DNA of 64,000 nt from contig NC_049983.1 in assembly GCF_000003815.2 (NCBI RefSeq), forward strand, positions 981,827-1,045,826. The letters are read 5' to 3'. Shown here one piece after another: positions 44,301-54,608 of the stretch (its first letter is position 1; each line of letters opens with the position of its first letter). The translations under genes were made by a program, and so were the position numbers. The notes under the pieces are model-generated. The model saw only the letters and a list, made by a program, of their open reading frames with translations, did no database searches and was not told the DNA's origin. The DNA is from Branchiostoma floridae. Its lineage: Eukaryota > Chordata > Leptocardii > Amphioxiformes > Branchiostomatidae.

Positions 44301-47300
44301 ATTCGTTCAATTTATTCGATTTAAGCCTACAGCCATTCTATCCTCAACATTATCTTAGCTTGCGTGGTCAGCGTTTTTAAAAGCATTTCATGTTTTTTTT
44401 CTTGTGGCGGTATTATTGCACCCGATCGCGATGGAATTATGAGAGTTAATGTTCCACGGCCCAACTTGGCGTATCTTGGTAATCTTGGTAGGGAATCTGA
44501 CATCTGATATGTTGCACTGAATGGCAGCTGTGAAAATAGCATTTTATTTTATTTTACAATTTGTCTAAGTCTATTTGTCATATTGCAACACCATAGAAAA
44601 CTACTAGGGCCTTGATCTAACCTTGATCCGTGATTTGTTCGATACGTCGATAGATGCTGTCGGCTGCGTTCACACCCCATACTTGGTTGCTGCTGGAGCT
44701 GATGTAAACTTCTTTCAGACCGCCATCTAGTTGCTGCCAGGTACTACCTTGAGGTGTCCCAGCACTTAAACCTGCAATGAGAGACAGTCTTAGTTAAACA
44801 TAACATATCGTCAATGGGGAACCCGGAGAAGGATGTATGTTGTGAATGTGAGTTAATTAATCACTACACTTAAGAATAGACAAGAAGACTGACATTCTAA
44901 CTGGAAAATGTAGTGACTTTCAGTTATTCCAAACGATCATGTACCTTTAAAGATACTGTTCCTTGCATGATATCTTTCTCTATGGTACCAACCACGTTTC
45001 ACTTATGGTACATGGAGTATAGAAATGAAGGAGCCTACCGCGCCGTACGTAGATCTGGTCGTTCCTGCTGACACCCCAGACTTGGCCATTTCCTGATGAT
45101 ATTTGCTTCAGCTCGCCGCTGACGTATGTCCATCCAGTTCCAGGCGAAGCCTCATTACCAGACGTTCCCGTGCGGTAGTAGATATGGTCGACTCTGTTCA
45201 CGCCCCAAATGCCGGCTCGTCCAACCGACACGAATTTCAGTCCCCCATAGATTTTCTGCCAACTTTTTCCTGTATGTATAGGGACGAGAGAGAGCACACG
45301 TGTGAAGACAGAGCACAGATTCCATTTTATTGCCTACACGTTTGTATGGATTTGTGACTCATTTGACCGAAATGGTATCTCACCTGCTGGATTACTTGCT
45401 GTGATTCCAGTTCGCCGATAAATCTGATCCGCGGAGTTCACGCCCCACACCTGATTGCTGGTTGCGCTGACACACACCTGCTTCAGCCCTCCTGGAATCT
45501 TGCGCCAGCCAGTTCCTTGAGGAGAACTCGGACTTATTCCTATAGTAGAAGAACATTGGATATAGGCATAAGACATGTATGCATTAGCAGTTGCGAGACA
45601 AGAGACATTTCAAACAAGATCAGAGTACGGAGAAGTCCTTGCTCCACCTATTTACCAAATATCACCCGTAATCCATCCATTCTAAGTTATACTTTGCAGA
45701 AACATCCAGATAACAAACAGACACGTCAAAAACTATACCTTTTTTTATGGAGGTAAGAATGAGCGTCCTGATATTGAGCGTCCTGAGTCTTGTTTTGACA
45801 GACTTCAAATCGATTCACTCAGCATATATGTACATTTTATGAACGCAGTGAATCTAAGGTAAAGGGACCAAGACTAATCTCCAAGCAGATCATACAATGG
45901 CATAAGATAGTACCAAGATAGTCAGCCAAGAGGTGTACATGTGCCATATAGAATCTGCCTCCAGTCGGCTAGAACAAAGGCTATTAACATCCAATTGTCT
46001 CCCATTCAAACTGTGCTTGCAGTGTAGGTGCTAATTGCCCTCCTTCCTTTTTGGTGCTAACTTCCAACTGGGACACAGAACTTTATTTGCACGACAACTG
46101 TAAAGGATACAATGTGTGGCAACTTGTACATACAATACATACAGAACAGTTTGACATGAGTTGCTAGTATCTAAAACTCTGAGAAACTAATCCATTTTAC
46201 AAATGATAACAGTATTAACAATCAGACTAGCGACATGTGCTGGTCAGTGGTTTAAGTCGCTCGTAAAATCATGTGCACATGGCCACAGAGAGGGGCAGCA
46301 ACACTATTGTTGAATACAAATGCTCCTCCCTGTTTCAGTGCAGGCAGTCCCCTGGTAGCGGAACACACTCCTAAGCCAGCTTCACTCCTCTGCCAGCTTT
46401 TGATACTATCTTATGCTACCGTAGGATCTGCTTGGGGATTAACCAAGACAACTTGACCGATAACTGACCAAATCGGATATAGATATCATCTCTGCTGTTG
46501 ACTCCCCACACAATGTTGTTTCCGGATGAGATCTGTTTTAGTCCACCTTCGATGAGTACCCAACCCGTACCCCGAGAGGCTTCGTTCATGTAAGTCCCAG
46601 TTCTATAGAAGATCTGGTCGCCACTGTTCACTCCCCAAACACCTGATGGACCAACCGACACGAACTTCAGCCTGCCGTCAGTTTGTTGCCACCCGGTTCC
46701 TACATCAGATTCTGTAGAAAAATGGATCCTCAGAATCACGTCGTGGCTTAACAACATTTCTCAAATAAAACGTAATTGCCACATTCAGGTCAGTCTGTGT
46801 TTAAATAAAGGCTATTATCAATTAATCCCATGGCATACATGCGTTAGTTTCTTAAGTAGTGACAAACCGGGATTGCATGAACAGAGTACAATCAACAAGG
46901 AATATACCTTGAAGAAGTCAGTTAACTCATTTAATCCATTGTTGGATTTCTTTACCCAAGTAATTAGTACGTAGTATGCCAGTTTAACACTCTATGTCTT
47001 ATGCCTTCCAAAAAGCAGTAACTTAAGCAGCTGGATATGATTTTAATTGGAATAAGCTAGACGTTTCAGGTATAATCAAATTCCTTTTGCCAGTGACACT
47101 GACGAAAGAACACTGATGAAAGGTAGTGGATGTAGTATTTAAAAGAAAAGATAAACGGACTGTTATTACAGTGCTACATTTTCTGCTGCTATGATTTTAA
47201 AGTTGACTAAACTTAGACAAACTGTGTTTTTCGTATTTATTTGATACATTGTAAATATCCCAACAGCTGCCCTTGACGTAATCCGTTCATTCGTTATTTT

Positions 47301-47856
47301 ACGTTGAACTGCTTCGTAGTGAACAGTATTATCTAGTCGCTTTCCACGATGTCTGATATACAGATTTTACAAGTCATATCCAAGGTATCTACCAAACTTA
47401 CATCGATGACGGTTAGACATCCAGGTTATAGTAAATAGCAATTACGCAAGCAATTGGACAACTGTGTGTCACTCAGGAATTTCATTAGATTGTACCTGAA
47501 ACGTCTGATCATGACTGTTTCCAAAATCATATCCAGCTGCTTGAGTAACTTCTTTTGGGCGTATCTTATTACCTGGATGTCTAATTATTATCGACGCATT
47601 CTACATGTTATTGCACTCAGATTTTTCAATCATCATTTTGAATTTTTCTATTGGGAAGTCATCTACGTAAAAAGTAGCAGACTATAGTAAGAGCAATTGT
47701 CCTTTTCTTCCCAAGAAATACATACATACACGTTTCAGCATCACAAGAAGAAAAATCAAATTTCCCTCAACTTCCCTCACCTGAAAATCCTTCCGTTGTG
47801 GCTGTGCGTCCGACCAGGAATACAAGCCACGCGGTCAGCAGGAGCCTGGCGGCCAT
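40234..47856 (-). CDS. Secreted chimeric lectin: six tectonin repeats plus two F-type lectin domains
   Basis: In gene order the exons are 47856-47781, 46711-46469, 45539-45384, 45269-45039, 44771-44622, 43428-42994, 42792-42376, 42249-42128, 41354-41186, 40860-40803 and 40393-40234. All have GT-AG borders. The joined frame is 2217 nt, giving 738 residues. The layout is a signal peptide (about 1-22), six tectonin repeats (26-285), F-type lectin domain 1 (286-430), F-type lectin domain 2 (431-569), a Ser/Thr/Arg repeat segment (570-610), a Cys-containing acidic segment (611-666) and a Glu-rich tail to a TAG at 40234-40236. Introns 1 to 7 are all phase 1. Tectonins (tachylectin-1, fish egg lectin) bind lipopolysaccharide or glycans, and F-type lectins bind fucose. 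A soluble defence or egg-coat lectin is the inferred role. Confidence 0.85.
40440..40595. repeat. GGAA/GGGA purine array
   Basis: An array of GGAAGGA and GGATGGA units on the plus strand (pyrimidine-rich on the lectin's sense strand) lies in intron 10, next to the exon 11 acceptor. It could adopt triplex or quadruplex-like forms. The long frames across it are low complexity. Confidence 0.9.
41421..41815. mobile_element. GC-rich foldback and TIR element in intron 8 of the lectin
   Basis: ATAGAATACAACAC (about 41429-41442) and its inverse GTGTTGTATTCTAT (about 41519-41532) bracket a GC-rich palindromic core. Outside them, ATGTCATA at 41422 and TATGACATAA near 41803-41812 form a second, outer inverted pair. 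A diverged relative of the right half (ACCAGAAAACACACATTTCA) lies at about 44260-44330. The 120-codon frame inside follows the repeat and is not a gene. Confidence 0.55.
42128..42249 (-). CDS. Exon 8 with GTSEVR tandem repeat
   Basis: A 122-nt exon codes TVTRKRTSKVL, then three exact GTSEVR units (18-bp tandem repeat, about 42166-42221 on the plus strand), then GTEGQGCGEHK. It joins phase 1 upstream to phase 0 downstream. It is probably a flexible, perhaps glycosylated linker. The DNA repeat makes length variation between alleles likely. Confidence 0.75.
42376..42792 (-). CDS. F-type lectin domain 2, canonical fucose motif
   Basis: The exon has 139 codons, phase 1 on both sides. It starts APNIALGKPTVQ and continues with DPWLQVDLGTQVSVQWVVII, NPRCGGHH, LRGRYVGIQL and TVCEVEVYAG. 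The segment RADCCRGR fits the fucose motif R-x-D-C-C-x-x-R of eel agglutinin, including the vicinal Cys pair that stacks on the sugar. The loop GQHCCTQT supplies a candidate His. This domain is the one most likely to bind L-fucose. Confidence 0.9.
42994..43428 (-). CDS. F-type lectin domain 1, atypical site
   Basis: The exon has 145 codons, phase 1 on both sides. It starts ADTTYTDPNIASGRPALQSS and has the fold marks NDPWWYVDLG, VDHVAIVNR, NPRCGGHH, MRGRYVGIRL and ALCEVEVYAG. The sugar-binding segment reads NRRYFRSGR. Both arginines remain, but the Asp and the adjacent Cys pair of the fucose motif are Tyr and Phe-Arg. Fucose binding is probably altered or lost. A His is kept in the RHKSC loop. 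Confidence 0.85.
43473..43500. repeat. G-run in lectin intron 5
   Basis: A run of ten G after GGGGA lies just outside the duplicated block 43805-44114. Similar G-runs flank the related block at 51520-51540 and 51895-51910. Confidence 0.8.
43805..44114 (+). repeat. Duplicated block, copy 1 (in lectin intron 5)
   Basis: This aligns without rearrangement to 51561-51860. Both share GGGCCGTCATTT, ACCAAAGTAAACTTTTTAAA, AAATGACGAACAATAATGCC and CGAAAAGCTCGCA. It carries no coding potential. It is either an element inserted twice or part of a larger duplication. Confidence 0.75.
44622..46711 (-). CDS. Tectonin beta-propeller exons (exons 2-5)
   Basis: Exons 46711-46469 (81 codons), 45539-45384 (52), 45269-45039 (77) and 44771-44622 (50) carry 2, 1, 2 and 1 tectonin repeats. 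Each repeat has a WxxxxGxLKxVxV strand, then VWGVN (IWGVN or VWGVS in two), then DxIYxR. Exon 2 resembles exon 4 (both have KFVSVG, YRTGT, NEAS, GTGW and KQISSGN), and exon 3 resembles exon 5 (both have PQGTxW-like starts and SSNQVWGVN). A three-repeat module was therefore duplicated. Six repeats suffice for one six-bladed propeller such as those of tachylectin-1 and fish egg lectins. Confidence 0.85.
47781..47856 (-). CDS. Signal-peptide exon of the lectin
   Basis: This exon codes MAARLLLTAWLVFLVGRTAT and a few more residues: a short charged start, a hydrophobic core and a likely cleavage site near residues 18-22. The donor TTTTCAG before GTGAGG leaves phase 1. AAAG precedes the ATG, an acceptable Kozak context. 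Intron 1 (46712-47780, about 1.07 kb) has no other exon that I can see. Confidence 0.8.
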
Positions 47857-48130
47857 CTTTCACCTGGTTACAAAAATGATAACAAAACTTGAAAGTTAGC
47901 TCTTTGCACTAAACCATCCCAATAAGCAGACTAAGGCTAAATAATAGAGCAACACCAACTAGCATATGAAGAATGCGAAATACAAACGACAGACGAAAAC
48001 AATACTTCCCCTGAAAATAGTGGCCCCTTTCATAATCTGGTCTGTCATGTTTGATTAACAGCCATTTCTACTACCACTCATTGGCCTGTACTTCCTGCCA
48101 CTCCAGCAAGTCTGATCTTTGCAGTTATCT
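47857..48130. other. Proximal 5' flank of the lectin gene
   Basis: This should hold the lectin promoter. I see no convincing TATA box within 100 bases of the ATG, and an upstream non-coding exon cannot be excluded. Confidence 0.35.
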
Positions 48131-48626
48131 TCTCACTCACTTCCTGACAATCAAAAAAACCACGAGCACACATCAGCACAAACAAACACGACGAAAATAT
48201 GGAGTAAACAACACCCAATGTTTGCTCATGAAGTTTAGTTGAATCGATTGGGACGATAGTGCCTGTCTTCAGTTTACTGCTGCGTCAAACACCTGGCCTT
48301 GGCGCGCCGCCAGAATATTACAAATGGCCTTACTGCAGCAGTTGGTTCGACCGGTTGCGTTCAGAGCTATTGTTGCAAGGCGGCGACCGCATGGCAAAGT
48401 GTGACCGGCTACTAGATAATGTCGGCCAACGCACCAGTTGAACGGGTCCCTGAACATCTATGAGCCGACCCGGCGGCTCTCGCCTCGGGGGACCGCCGTT
48501 AGTCTAATCTGACACACAGGGAAGAGCAAAGCCGTCCACACGCAGTGTCATTACATACTACATTCACGCTATGATATGAAGATCGGTGTAGTCTATTCTT
48601 TTGATTGGGGTCCCCTTCCTATTCTG
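48131..48626 (+). repeat. Duplicated 0.5-kb block, copy 1 (upstream of the lectin)
   Basis: This matches 52044-52570 nearly end to end, sharing CTCACTCACTTCCTGAC, GTTGGTTCGACCGGTTGCGT-type words and GGGACCGCCGTTAG against GGGACCACCGCTAG. Within it, GGCGCGCCGCC and GCGGCGACCGC are CpG-rich. It lies 275 bp upstream of the lectin ATG, so it may contribute to its control region. Confidence 0.75.
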
Positions 48627-50299
48627 TCAGAATGAATAAATAAACAAGCGTTCGTAGAACTCAACCTTTGTGAAATGGGCGAGGGTGTGGTGGTTGGAGG
48701 GTTTTTTTTGCAGACATCTCAGGGGCTAGCCTTACAGAAAATGATACGTTCGATTTGGCAAAAATTCTCGGAATTCTACACCTTTTTTTCGCGCCTATGT
48801 AGCTGCATTATCCCTTTGAAGTGGAATAGTTTGCGTTGACAGATTGTCATGGTATTTGGAATGCAGATAGCTTTTGTAATGGGCCGTGAGCGAGCGAGTG
48901 AGTGAGATAGCTTTGGAGATGCCTTACATAATCAAGTTTTATCATGCAAATCAGGGGCTAATTTGCATAAATAATGAGGACAGTTTATATTAATAATAAT
49001 AACTAGTTGTATTTTGCCAGCCAGTAGGTATTTTGCCAGCCACCCAAGTTATACGCCTACTTCATTTCATACTAGCAGATTCTCAAAGATAAGACACATT
49101 AGACAATTCCAAGTCACCATATGCATGAGGGTTTTAGGTGATATTTGTAATAAAGTCTGAATTTTGTTGAATAAAAGAATATCTAAGCCACAATAATTGA
49201 TTTTTTTTTTAAATTGAATAAGAATATATTCATCCATTTGAATTCATTTGAATAGTTTAGAAACATTTTCAAAGTAACTGTACAAAATATTTTTTTAGAA
49301 TAATTGTGAAACCTCTGTGTGATTCTTTCACACTTACAAATATTTGTAAACTTTGCCAAATGTTTAAATCAGTTAATTGCCCCCATAAAAGTAAGCTCTG
49401 TTGTTGCCTCTGTATATTTTTAGATTTCACTGCTGGGCACTGGTGGATCCTTTGTGGTGGGCCATTGTTGCATTGACACCCGACCATACTTTGTAAGGAT
49501 GTGTGAATTGCTATCTTCCCAGCCCACTGACCCATGTAAAAAATGTTACAAAAAATGTTAGAAAATGGTAAATAATGGTAGAATGCTGTTATCATTATTT
49601 AGAAACCATTAGAAGTATATACTTCCACACCATGAATATTTCCAAAGTTTTAAAGGACCGGGGAAGTATTTATAAGATTGAAATAATGTTTAAAATATTT
49701 CTGAAGTATCAAATGTCGATTGTAGACATATAATTATAAAACTTTAAAATCATTTCTAAACAATGACAACAAACATCCGCACGATGACTTGTAATGGACT
49801 CTAACTAACAAAGAGAGAACTATTAGCCTAACTGAGTTGTGTACTAGTATGTCCGATTGGTAAAAATTCCCGGAATTGACAGCAAGTTTTCCGCGCGTAC
49901 GCAATCGAATCATCCCTTTAGATGGTAATAACAAGGGAAGGGTTTATCAGGCTACCGGCTACCGGTAGTCTGAGTGAAAGCTGCTGCTCCCTAGTTGTAA
50001 TTTTTTGCCTCAAGGCCATCAGATCTTCCAATAACAGGGAACAAATATGGTGTGTTTAGTGATGACAATGTTCTGCATCATGTGGACAAGTAAGTAAAGT
50101 GTAGTTACCAAATGGATAATTTATTCAATCTTTGGTAAGGAATGGGTAATAGAAGAAAACACAACAAAACTTGTATGAAACATATTGATGATAATGAATA
50201 TGATTGGTGTGTATTTACATAATTGTTAACATCTGATTTGTTTGTATTCCTTATATAAGAATGACAATCTTAATTTAAGAAACTAGTTTCTAGGTTTGT
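48627..50299. other. Intergenic, no gene seen
   Basis: AT-rich, with chance frames on both strands. A TTTTGCCAGCCA word is repeated at about 49013-49043. No domain or transposon end is recognised. Confidence 0.45.
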
Positions 50300-50570
50300 G
50301 GTTGCAAGAAGTTTAGTCTTGGAGAGAGAAAGGTATTTCTGGTACAAGAACCTTGACCTTATTGCAAGACAGCCATTCTCAGTGTAAAAAATCTAATCTT
50401 GGAGACAGAAACTTATTTCCAGTAAAAGAATCTCAATCTTTATGCAAGAAAGCCCTTCTTGGTGGAAGAAATTCTCTCTTTGAGATAGAAAGGTATTTCT
50501 GGTGCAAGAACCTCAATCTTGGCACAAAAATCTTATTCTAGGGGTAAGAAAGTCATTCATCGGCATGCAA
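50300..50570. repeat. Degenerate CAAGAA/CTTGG interspersed array
   Basis: Words such as CAAGAA, CTTGGAGA and GGTATTTCTGG recur every 20-45 bases. One pair of long units (GAGAAAGGTATTTCTGGTRC at about 50325 and its match near 50484) is close to identical. The 62-codon frame across it reflects the repeat. Confidence 0.65.
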
Positions 50571-50755
50571 GTGTTAGAAATAGATTCTTTAAGTTACCAC
50601 AAGAACACTTTACTAGAAGCTTTGGTCCATGAGTGATAAGGAAAACGTTCTTACTAGAATATTGGCACAAGAAAAATATGGGTTTCTTGAATTTTCTCAA
50701 AACAGGGATTCTTGTATAGAGAATGATATTCTTGCTGAAAGGTCAGTTTTCTTTG

Positions 50756-51110
50756 TTAAAAAAAAATAAGAAAAATAAGAAAAGGCATTTTTTGTACTGT
50801 AGTTATCAGTGTTGTTATTGTTCCTCCTTTGTCTGCCGTTCTAGCCAGTTGGTTAGTTAAATCAACGAGGCAGTGTGTTGTAGAACGACCTGGTATACAA
50901 CCAAACTGGTTTGGGTCAATGCTGTGCTTGATGTCAGAGTACAGATGTTTCGAGATGAAAGTTTCCTCTACTTTTGCCAAGGTAGGCGTCAGGGATATGG
51001 GTCTAAGTTCGCTGATCGCCGACGGCGCGTTTAAGGCAGTGGTTTATGATATTTGCCTGTCGCCATTGTTCTGGAACGATCCCCTCCGATAGTGAGGCAT
51101 TCAATATGGA
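50756..51110 (-). mobile_element. Non-LTR retrotransposon reverse transcriptase fragment
   Basis: Minus-strand reading gives LSEGIVPEQWRQANII, then after an apparent one-base shift ELRPISLTPTLAKVEE, then IDPNQFGCIPGRSTTHCLVD. These are the conserved first reverse transcriptase blocks of Jockey/CR1/L2-type elements. A stop and the shift lie between the blocks, and the match ends abruptly after ADKGGTITT, before the catalytic YxDD. It is therefore an internal fragment and inactive. Confidence 0.75.
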
Positions 51111-51560
51111 CGTTACAGGTGTAGAAATCGCAGGATAGAGAAACAGCGGACGGCCACAGTTGAGTTTCAAAGACGGAATCGTATTTACTGAAAATTAAAT
51201 TTCTAATTGGTTGCCACAGAAAAAAAATGAAAGATGTAAAAAAACAACTTCGTATTATTACAATTATCCAACTCCCGCTCGGTTTCTTTATCACAGATGA
51301 TCTCAAGTACCATACGGTACCTAGCAATGGGGGCGCTCATGTATGAAGATTAAACAAGCATCCAAGCGTAACTGATTCAAACTGCTATTCAGGAGAAAGG
51401 GCAAACTTTTCACAGGTTACAGAGAGCGTCTCTAATCATAGGTCCCTACCTATCCACCAATGACAGAGTCCGAGTATAACAAGTGAGCACGCAGTCGTGC
51501 ATAAGCCATCCAACCTGTTTTGTCGGGGGGGGGGGGGGTTCAAGTTGACGAAAAAATAGA

Positions 51561-51860
51561 ACTTAAGTGACAAAGCGCGTAATAAAAGAGACGGAACTAA
51601 ACTGTAGGGCCGTCATTTCAAAAAGTTTAATGGCACGAAAACTCGCTACAGTCCCGTCACCTTTTGATCACCAAAGTAAACTTTTTAAACTGATATGTAG
51701 AGTTGTTTGTGAGCAAGTAAAGCTCCCGCACGGTGCTAAATGACGAACAATAATGCCTGCTTGATTTGAGTTCACGGCATTTGCATGATAAGCAAGGGTG
51801 CGAAAAGCTCGCAGTTATCGCCCAATGTCAGTGACCTGCCAGCAGCTATTTGATTGGTCC
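51561..51860 (+). repeat. Duplicated block, copy 2
   Basis: Partner of 43805-44114. Its right end runs into GATTGGTCCTCGCTAGAAAAT and TACTGAATG, the same terminus as the element inside kelch copy C intron 1. This suggests the block is, or adjoins, a member of that transposon family. Confidence 0.75.
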
Positions 51861-52043
51861 TCGCTAGAAAATACTGAATGTCAAATAGTCTACACGGGGG
51901 GGGGGGGGGTCCTGTAGAGTCCAACTTGATGGGCGTGTTACCGGTTCGGACATTTCACAATAGTTTGTGCCAGCAGTGCAAGTCAGAGCGAGTCTCTACG
52001 GGAACATAAAAAACGTTGTCTGTTGCCGCATTCAAAGAACTAG

Positions 52044-52570
52044 CTCACTCACTTCCTGACTATCAAGTAACCACCTGCACGAACACACACCAACGCAAAC
52101 AAACAAACACGCCGAAAATATGGAGTCAACAACATCAAATGTTTGTTCATAAAGTTTAGTTGAATCAAGTGTGACGATAGTACCTGTCTGCAATTTACTG
52201 ATGTGTTAAACGCCTGGCATTGGCGCGCTGCCAACAAATTACAAACTACATGTAGAAGCAGTCGGTTCGACCGGTTGCGTTCTCGGCCATTACCGAAAGG
52301 CGGCGTCCGCACCACAAAGTGTGGCATGCTGCAAGATGACTGCGGCCAACGTACCAGTTGATCGGGTCCCTGATTATCTATGAGCCGCCCGGGCAGCTTT
52401 ATCGTCTCGGGGGACCACCGCTAGACTATTCTGACACACAGAGTAGAGCAGAGCCGTCCGTACGCAGCGACATTTCTCAACTAAGGCCGTTATTACATAC
52501 TACATTCACGCCGTGATCTGATGATCGGTGTATTCTATTCTATTGGTTAGGGTCTCTTTCCTATTCTATT
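52044..52570 (+). repeat. Duplicated 0.5-kb block, copy 2
   Basis: Partner of 48131-48626. It directly follows copy 2 of the other block. The two are thus about 180 bp apart here but about 4 kb apart in the lectin locus, where the lectin's first exons lie between them. No lectin exon is seen between 51860 and 52044. Confidence 0.75.
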
Positions 52571-53397
52571 CTAAAGAAGCGGATTGTACCATGAAGTGTG
52601 CACTATGCCCAAATACAGGCACTGTGCGATTTAAATGAGACCACGTGGTCACCTTGCGAAAACAGCTCGTCTTGGCGGTGCGGCGAGCAGGACAAGTTTT
52701 TCTCAGCCAAGAGAGCTCGTGTCCAATTTCAGGTCCCTGCGTATTGGCCAATGTCAGAGCCAGAGTACAATAATGAAGCAGGCAGTGACCAGTGTGTAGC
52801 CGTCCGGTGTATTTTTTTCAAGGGGAGGGTCCAGGGCATGTATCGTCCGACTTATGGGCGTCCTGTCGGGTCTAATTGTATAATCATCCACTACAAGCTG
52901 CACGAACAGTACAAGAGTAAATATGTACTGGGGATTGTCAGAACGTTGCCGCAGTTACACGATAATAATTGGGAACAATTCCAGCAAAACTTATTATGAG
53001 GCATGTATGGGCGCTATAGGGCACTGTCCACCAAATGATACGTGTTTGACACCATTATTTGACACTTGCCACCATATCTAGAATAATCTACATTGTATAT
53101 GACCTTTGCCTGTCTAAAGTACATGTAGCTTTCTATCCTATACAATAGAGTACATAACAGAAGCAACGGGAATTTAAGAAGAAGCTACAATGAACCGAAG
53201 AGGTCAACGATTCTTGAGATATCCCCCACATAAGCTCCAGACTGAAAACAGTAGTGACAACAATACCTCCATCTTCATGGAGGTAATAAAGCAGAACTGT
53301 GACACTTCGGCTTGGAAATAAAGAAAGCCCAACAAAAACACCTAAAACTTGACAAGAATTGTCGGAGCCGAACCACTGTTTAAAGAGCAGAAGCCGC
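52571..53397. other. Repeat-like intergenic DNA
   Basis: 52727-52840 resembles 51460-51530, sharing AGGTCCCT, CCAATG, CAGAG and GAGTA in order, so this flank belongs to the same duplicated complex. A 133-codon plus frame (52598-52999) overlaps it and is unlikely to be a gene. Confidence 0.45.
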
Positions 53398-53610
53398 CTA
53401 AATCGTCCATCTTCTAAAAAAAGCTAAGCGTAAATTATGAAGCCTGCTCACCGTTCGCGAATTTCTGGCGTCTGTTGCTCTGGAATGTGTCTGGATGTTC
53501 TTGATGGAGTTCAGTCGGTGGTTCCCTCTCGACTTGAACTGACTCTTGTAGAAAACAGCAGCCCTTTTTATCTGTTCTGGGGAGTTGGGCAGAAGGTGCG
53601 GCGAGACCAC
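53398..53610 (-). CDS. Weak candidate exon, unknown product
   Basis: A minus frame, SPHLLPNSPEQIKRAAVFYK and on, ends at a good donor (GCGAACG before GTGAGC at about 53450). A second frame across the same bases is also open (DKKGCCFLQESVQVEREPP). Balanced base use and the splice donor hint at a real exon, but the frame is undecided, no domain is recognised and no partner exon was found. Confidence 0.25.
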   Translation of the reverse strand: MVSPHLLPNSPEQIKRAAVFYKSQFKSRGNHRLNSIKNIQTHSRATDARNSRTVSRLHNLRLAFFRRWTI

Positions 53611-54462
53611 TAGCGGAGATGACGTTATAGGCGTGCCTTCATGGAATGTTGACCCACCTACATACCTAAAATACCTATTCTATGGCGCCGCTTGGATAAT
53701 TTCTTACCTCGCTACACTTCAAGTGTTCTATTGTGTCAATTGTCACACAGTAGATAAAGTGACATCAATACCAATATCAATCATTCCCATCCCTTGTCGT
53801 TCCTGTCGTCAATTTTGTTTGTTTAATTGTGTTCTCTTTTATAGTTTTTGGTGGTGTGCTATTTATGGAAGTATTTTACAGTATCACTTCAGTTTTTTTA
53901 GTTCACTGAGTATAAGAATAATTGATATATTTCCTTGTATTGTTATATGTATGGCTCGTCGGTGACAAAAAGCAAATGCAGTTCCATCCCAGATGCACAC
54001 GACATTCTAGGGACGTTCCCTCTCGGTTTGTATCTTGGTTAGATGACATTCCGACCCATTCTTGCTCAAATTATGCTCAAGTTAGCCACTGAAATGGATA
54101 ATTACAGTCGTTAGAAGTATCATTTTGGATTATCTCAATAATCACTTGCCTGGACACCTTGTCGTCCTTGCCTTCTACCTGTTTAAGTCTGTTAACCCTT
54201 GCAACAGGAGTACATCAGATCACATAGATTGAGACTATATCACCACCTCTCTGTCGGTAAACGATGATGTATAGACTATAGAGGGGTCAACTCGGATGGA
54301 ATATTCAGTTAGAAAAGATTTCTATGTGTCGTTCACATTGCAAACTTAGTGGGAGTGGAAACCAAAAATTGGAGATATGTGTGAAGAAATAATTTTAAAA
54401 CATTCTCTGAGTCACCTTATTGTGTTTGTATTACTAAACTGTACTATATTACGACATACTAG
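53611..54462. other. Intergenic, no gene seen
   Basis: AT-rich. The 126-codon plus frame at 53585-53965 is hydrophobic and T-rich and looks like chance. No repeat boundary is seen. Confidence 0.4.
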
Positions 54463-54535
54463 TTTGTATTGGTTCTACAATCATAAATCAGGGGTTTCGT
54501 GGTCTGCCATCTGGTAAGGTGGGAACAGGATATTT
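54463..54535 (+). repeat. Left member of a 70-bp inverted pair
   Basis: This is the inverse of 59932-60000 over about 70 bases, sharing TTTGTATTGGTTCTACAATC, ATAAATCA and GTCTGCCATCTGGTAA, with scattered mismatches. The pair points outward across 5.4 kb and may be the ends of one element or two copies of a dispersed repeat. Confidence 0.65.
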
Positions 54536-54570
54536 CAAGAAACAAAAAAGGGAGTTTTCCGCTCAGACGG

Positions 54571-54608
<38 letters not shown>

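Noticed and set aside
50300-50570. Possible CRISPR array or repeat protein gene
   Set aside because: Spacing is irregular and the frame is low quality, with no associated genes. It is a degenerate tandem repeat.
52598-52999. 133-codon plus frame as a gene
   Set aside because: It overlaps a segment that recurs at 51460-51530 and has no domain or splice context.
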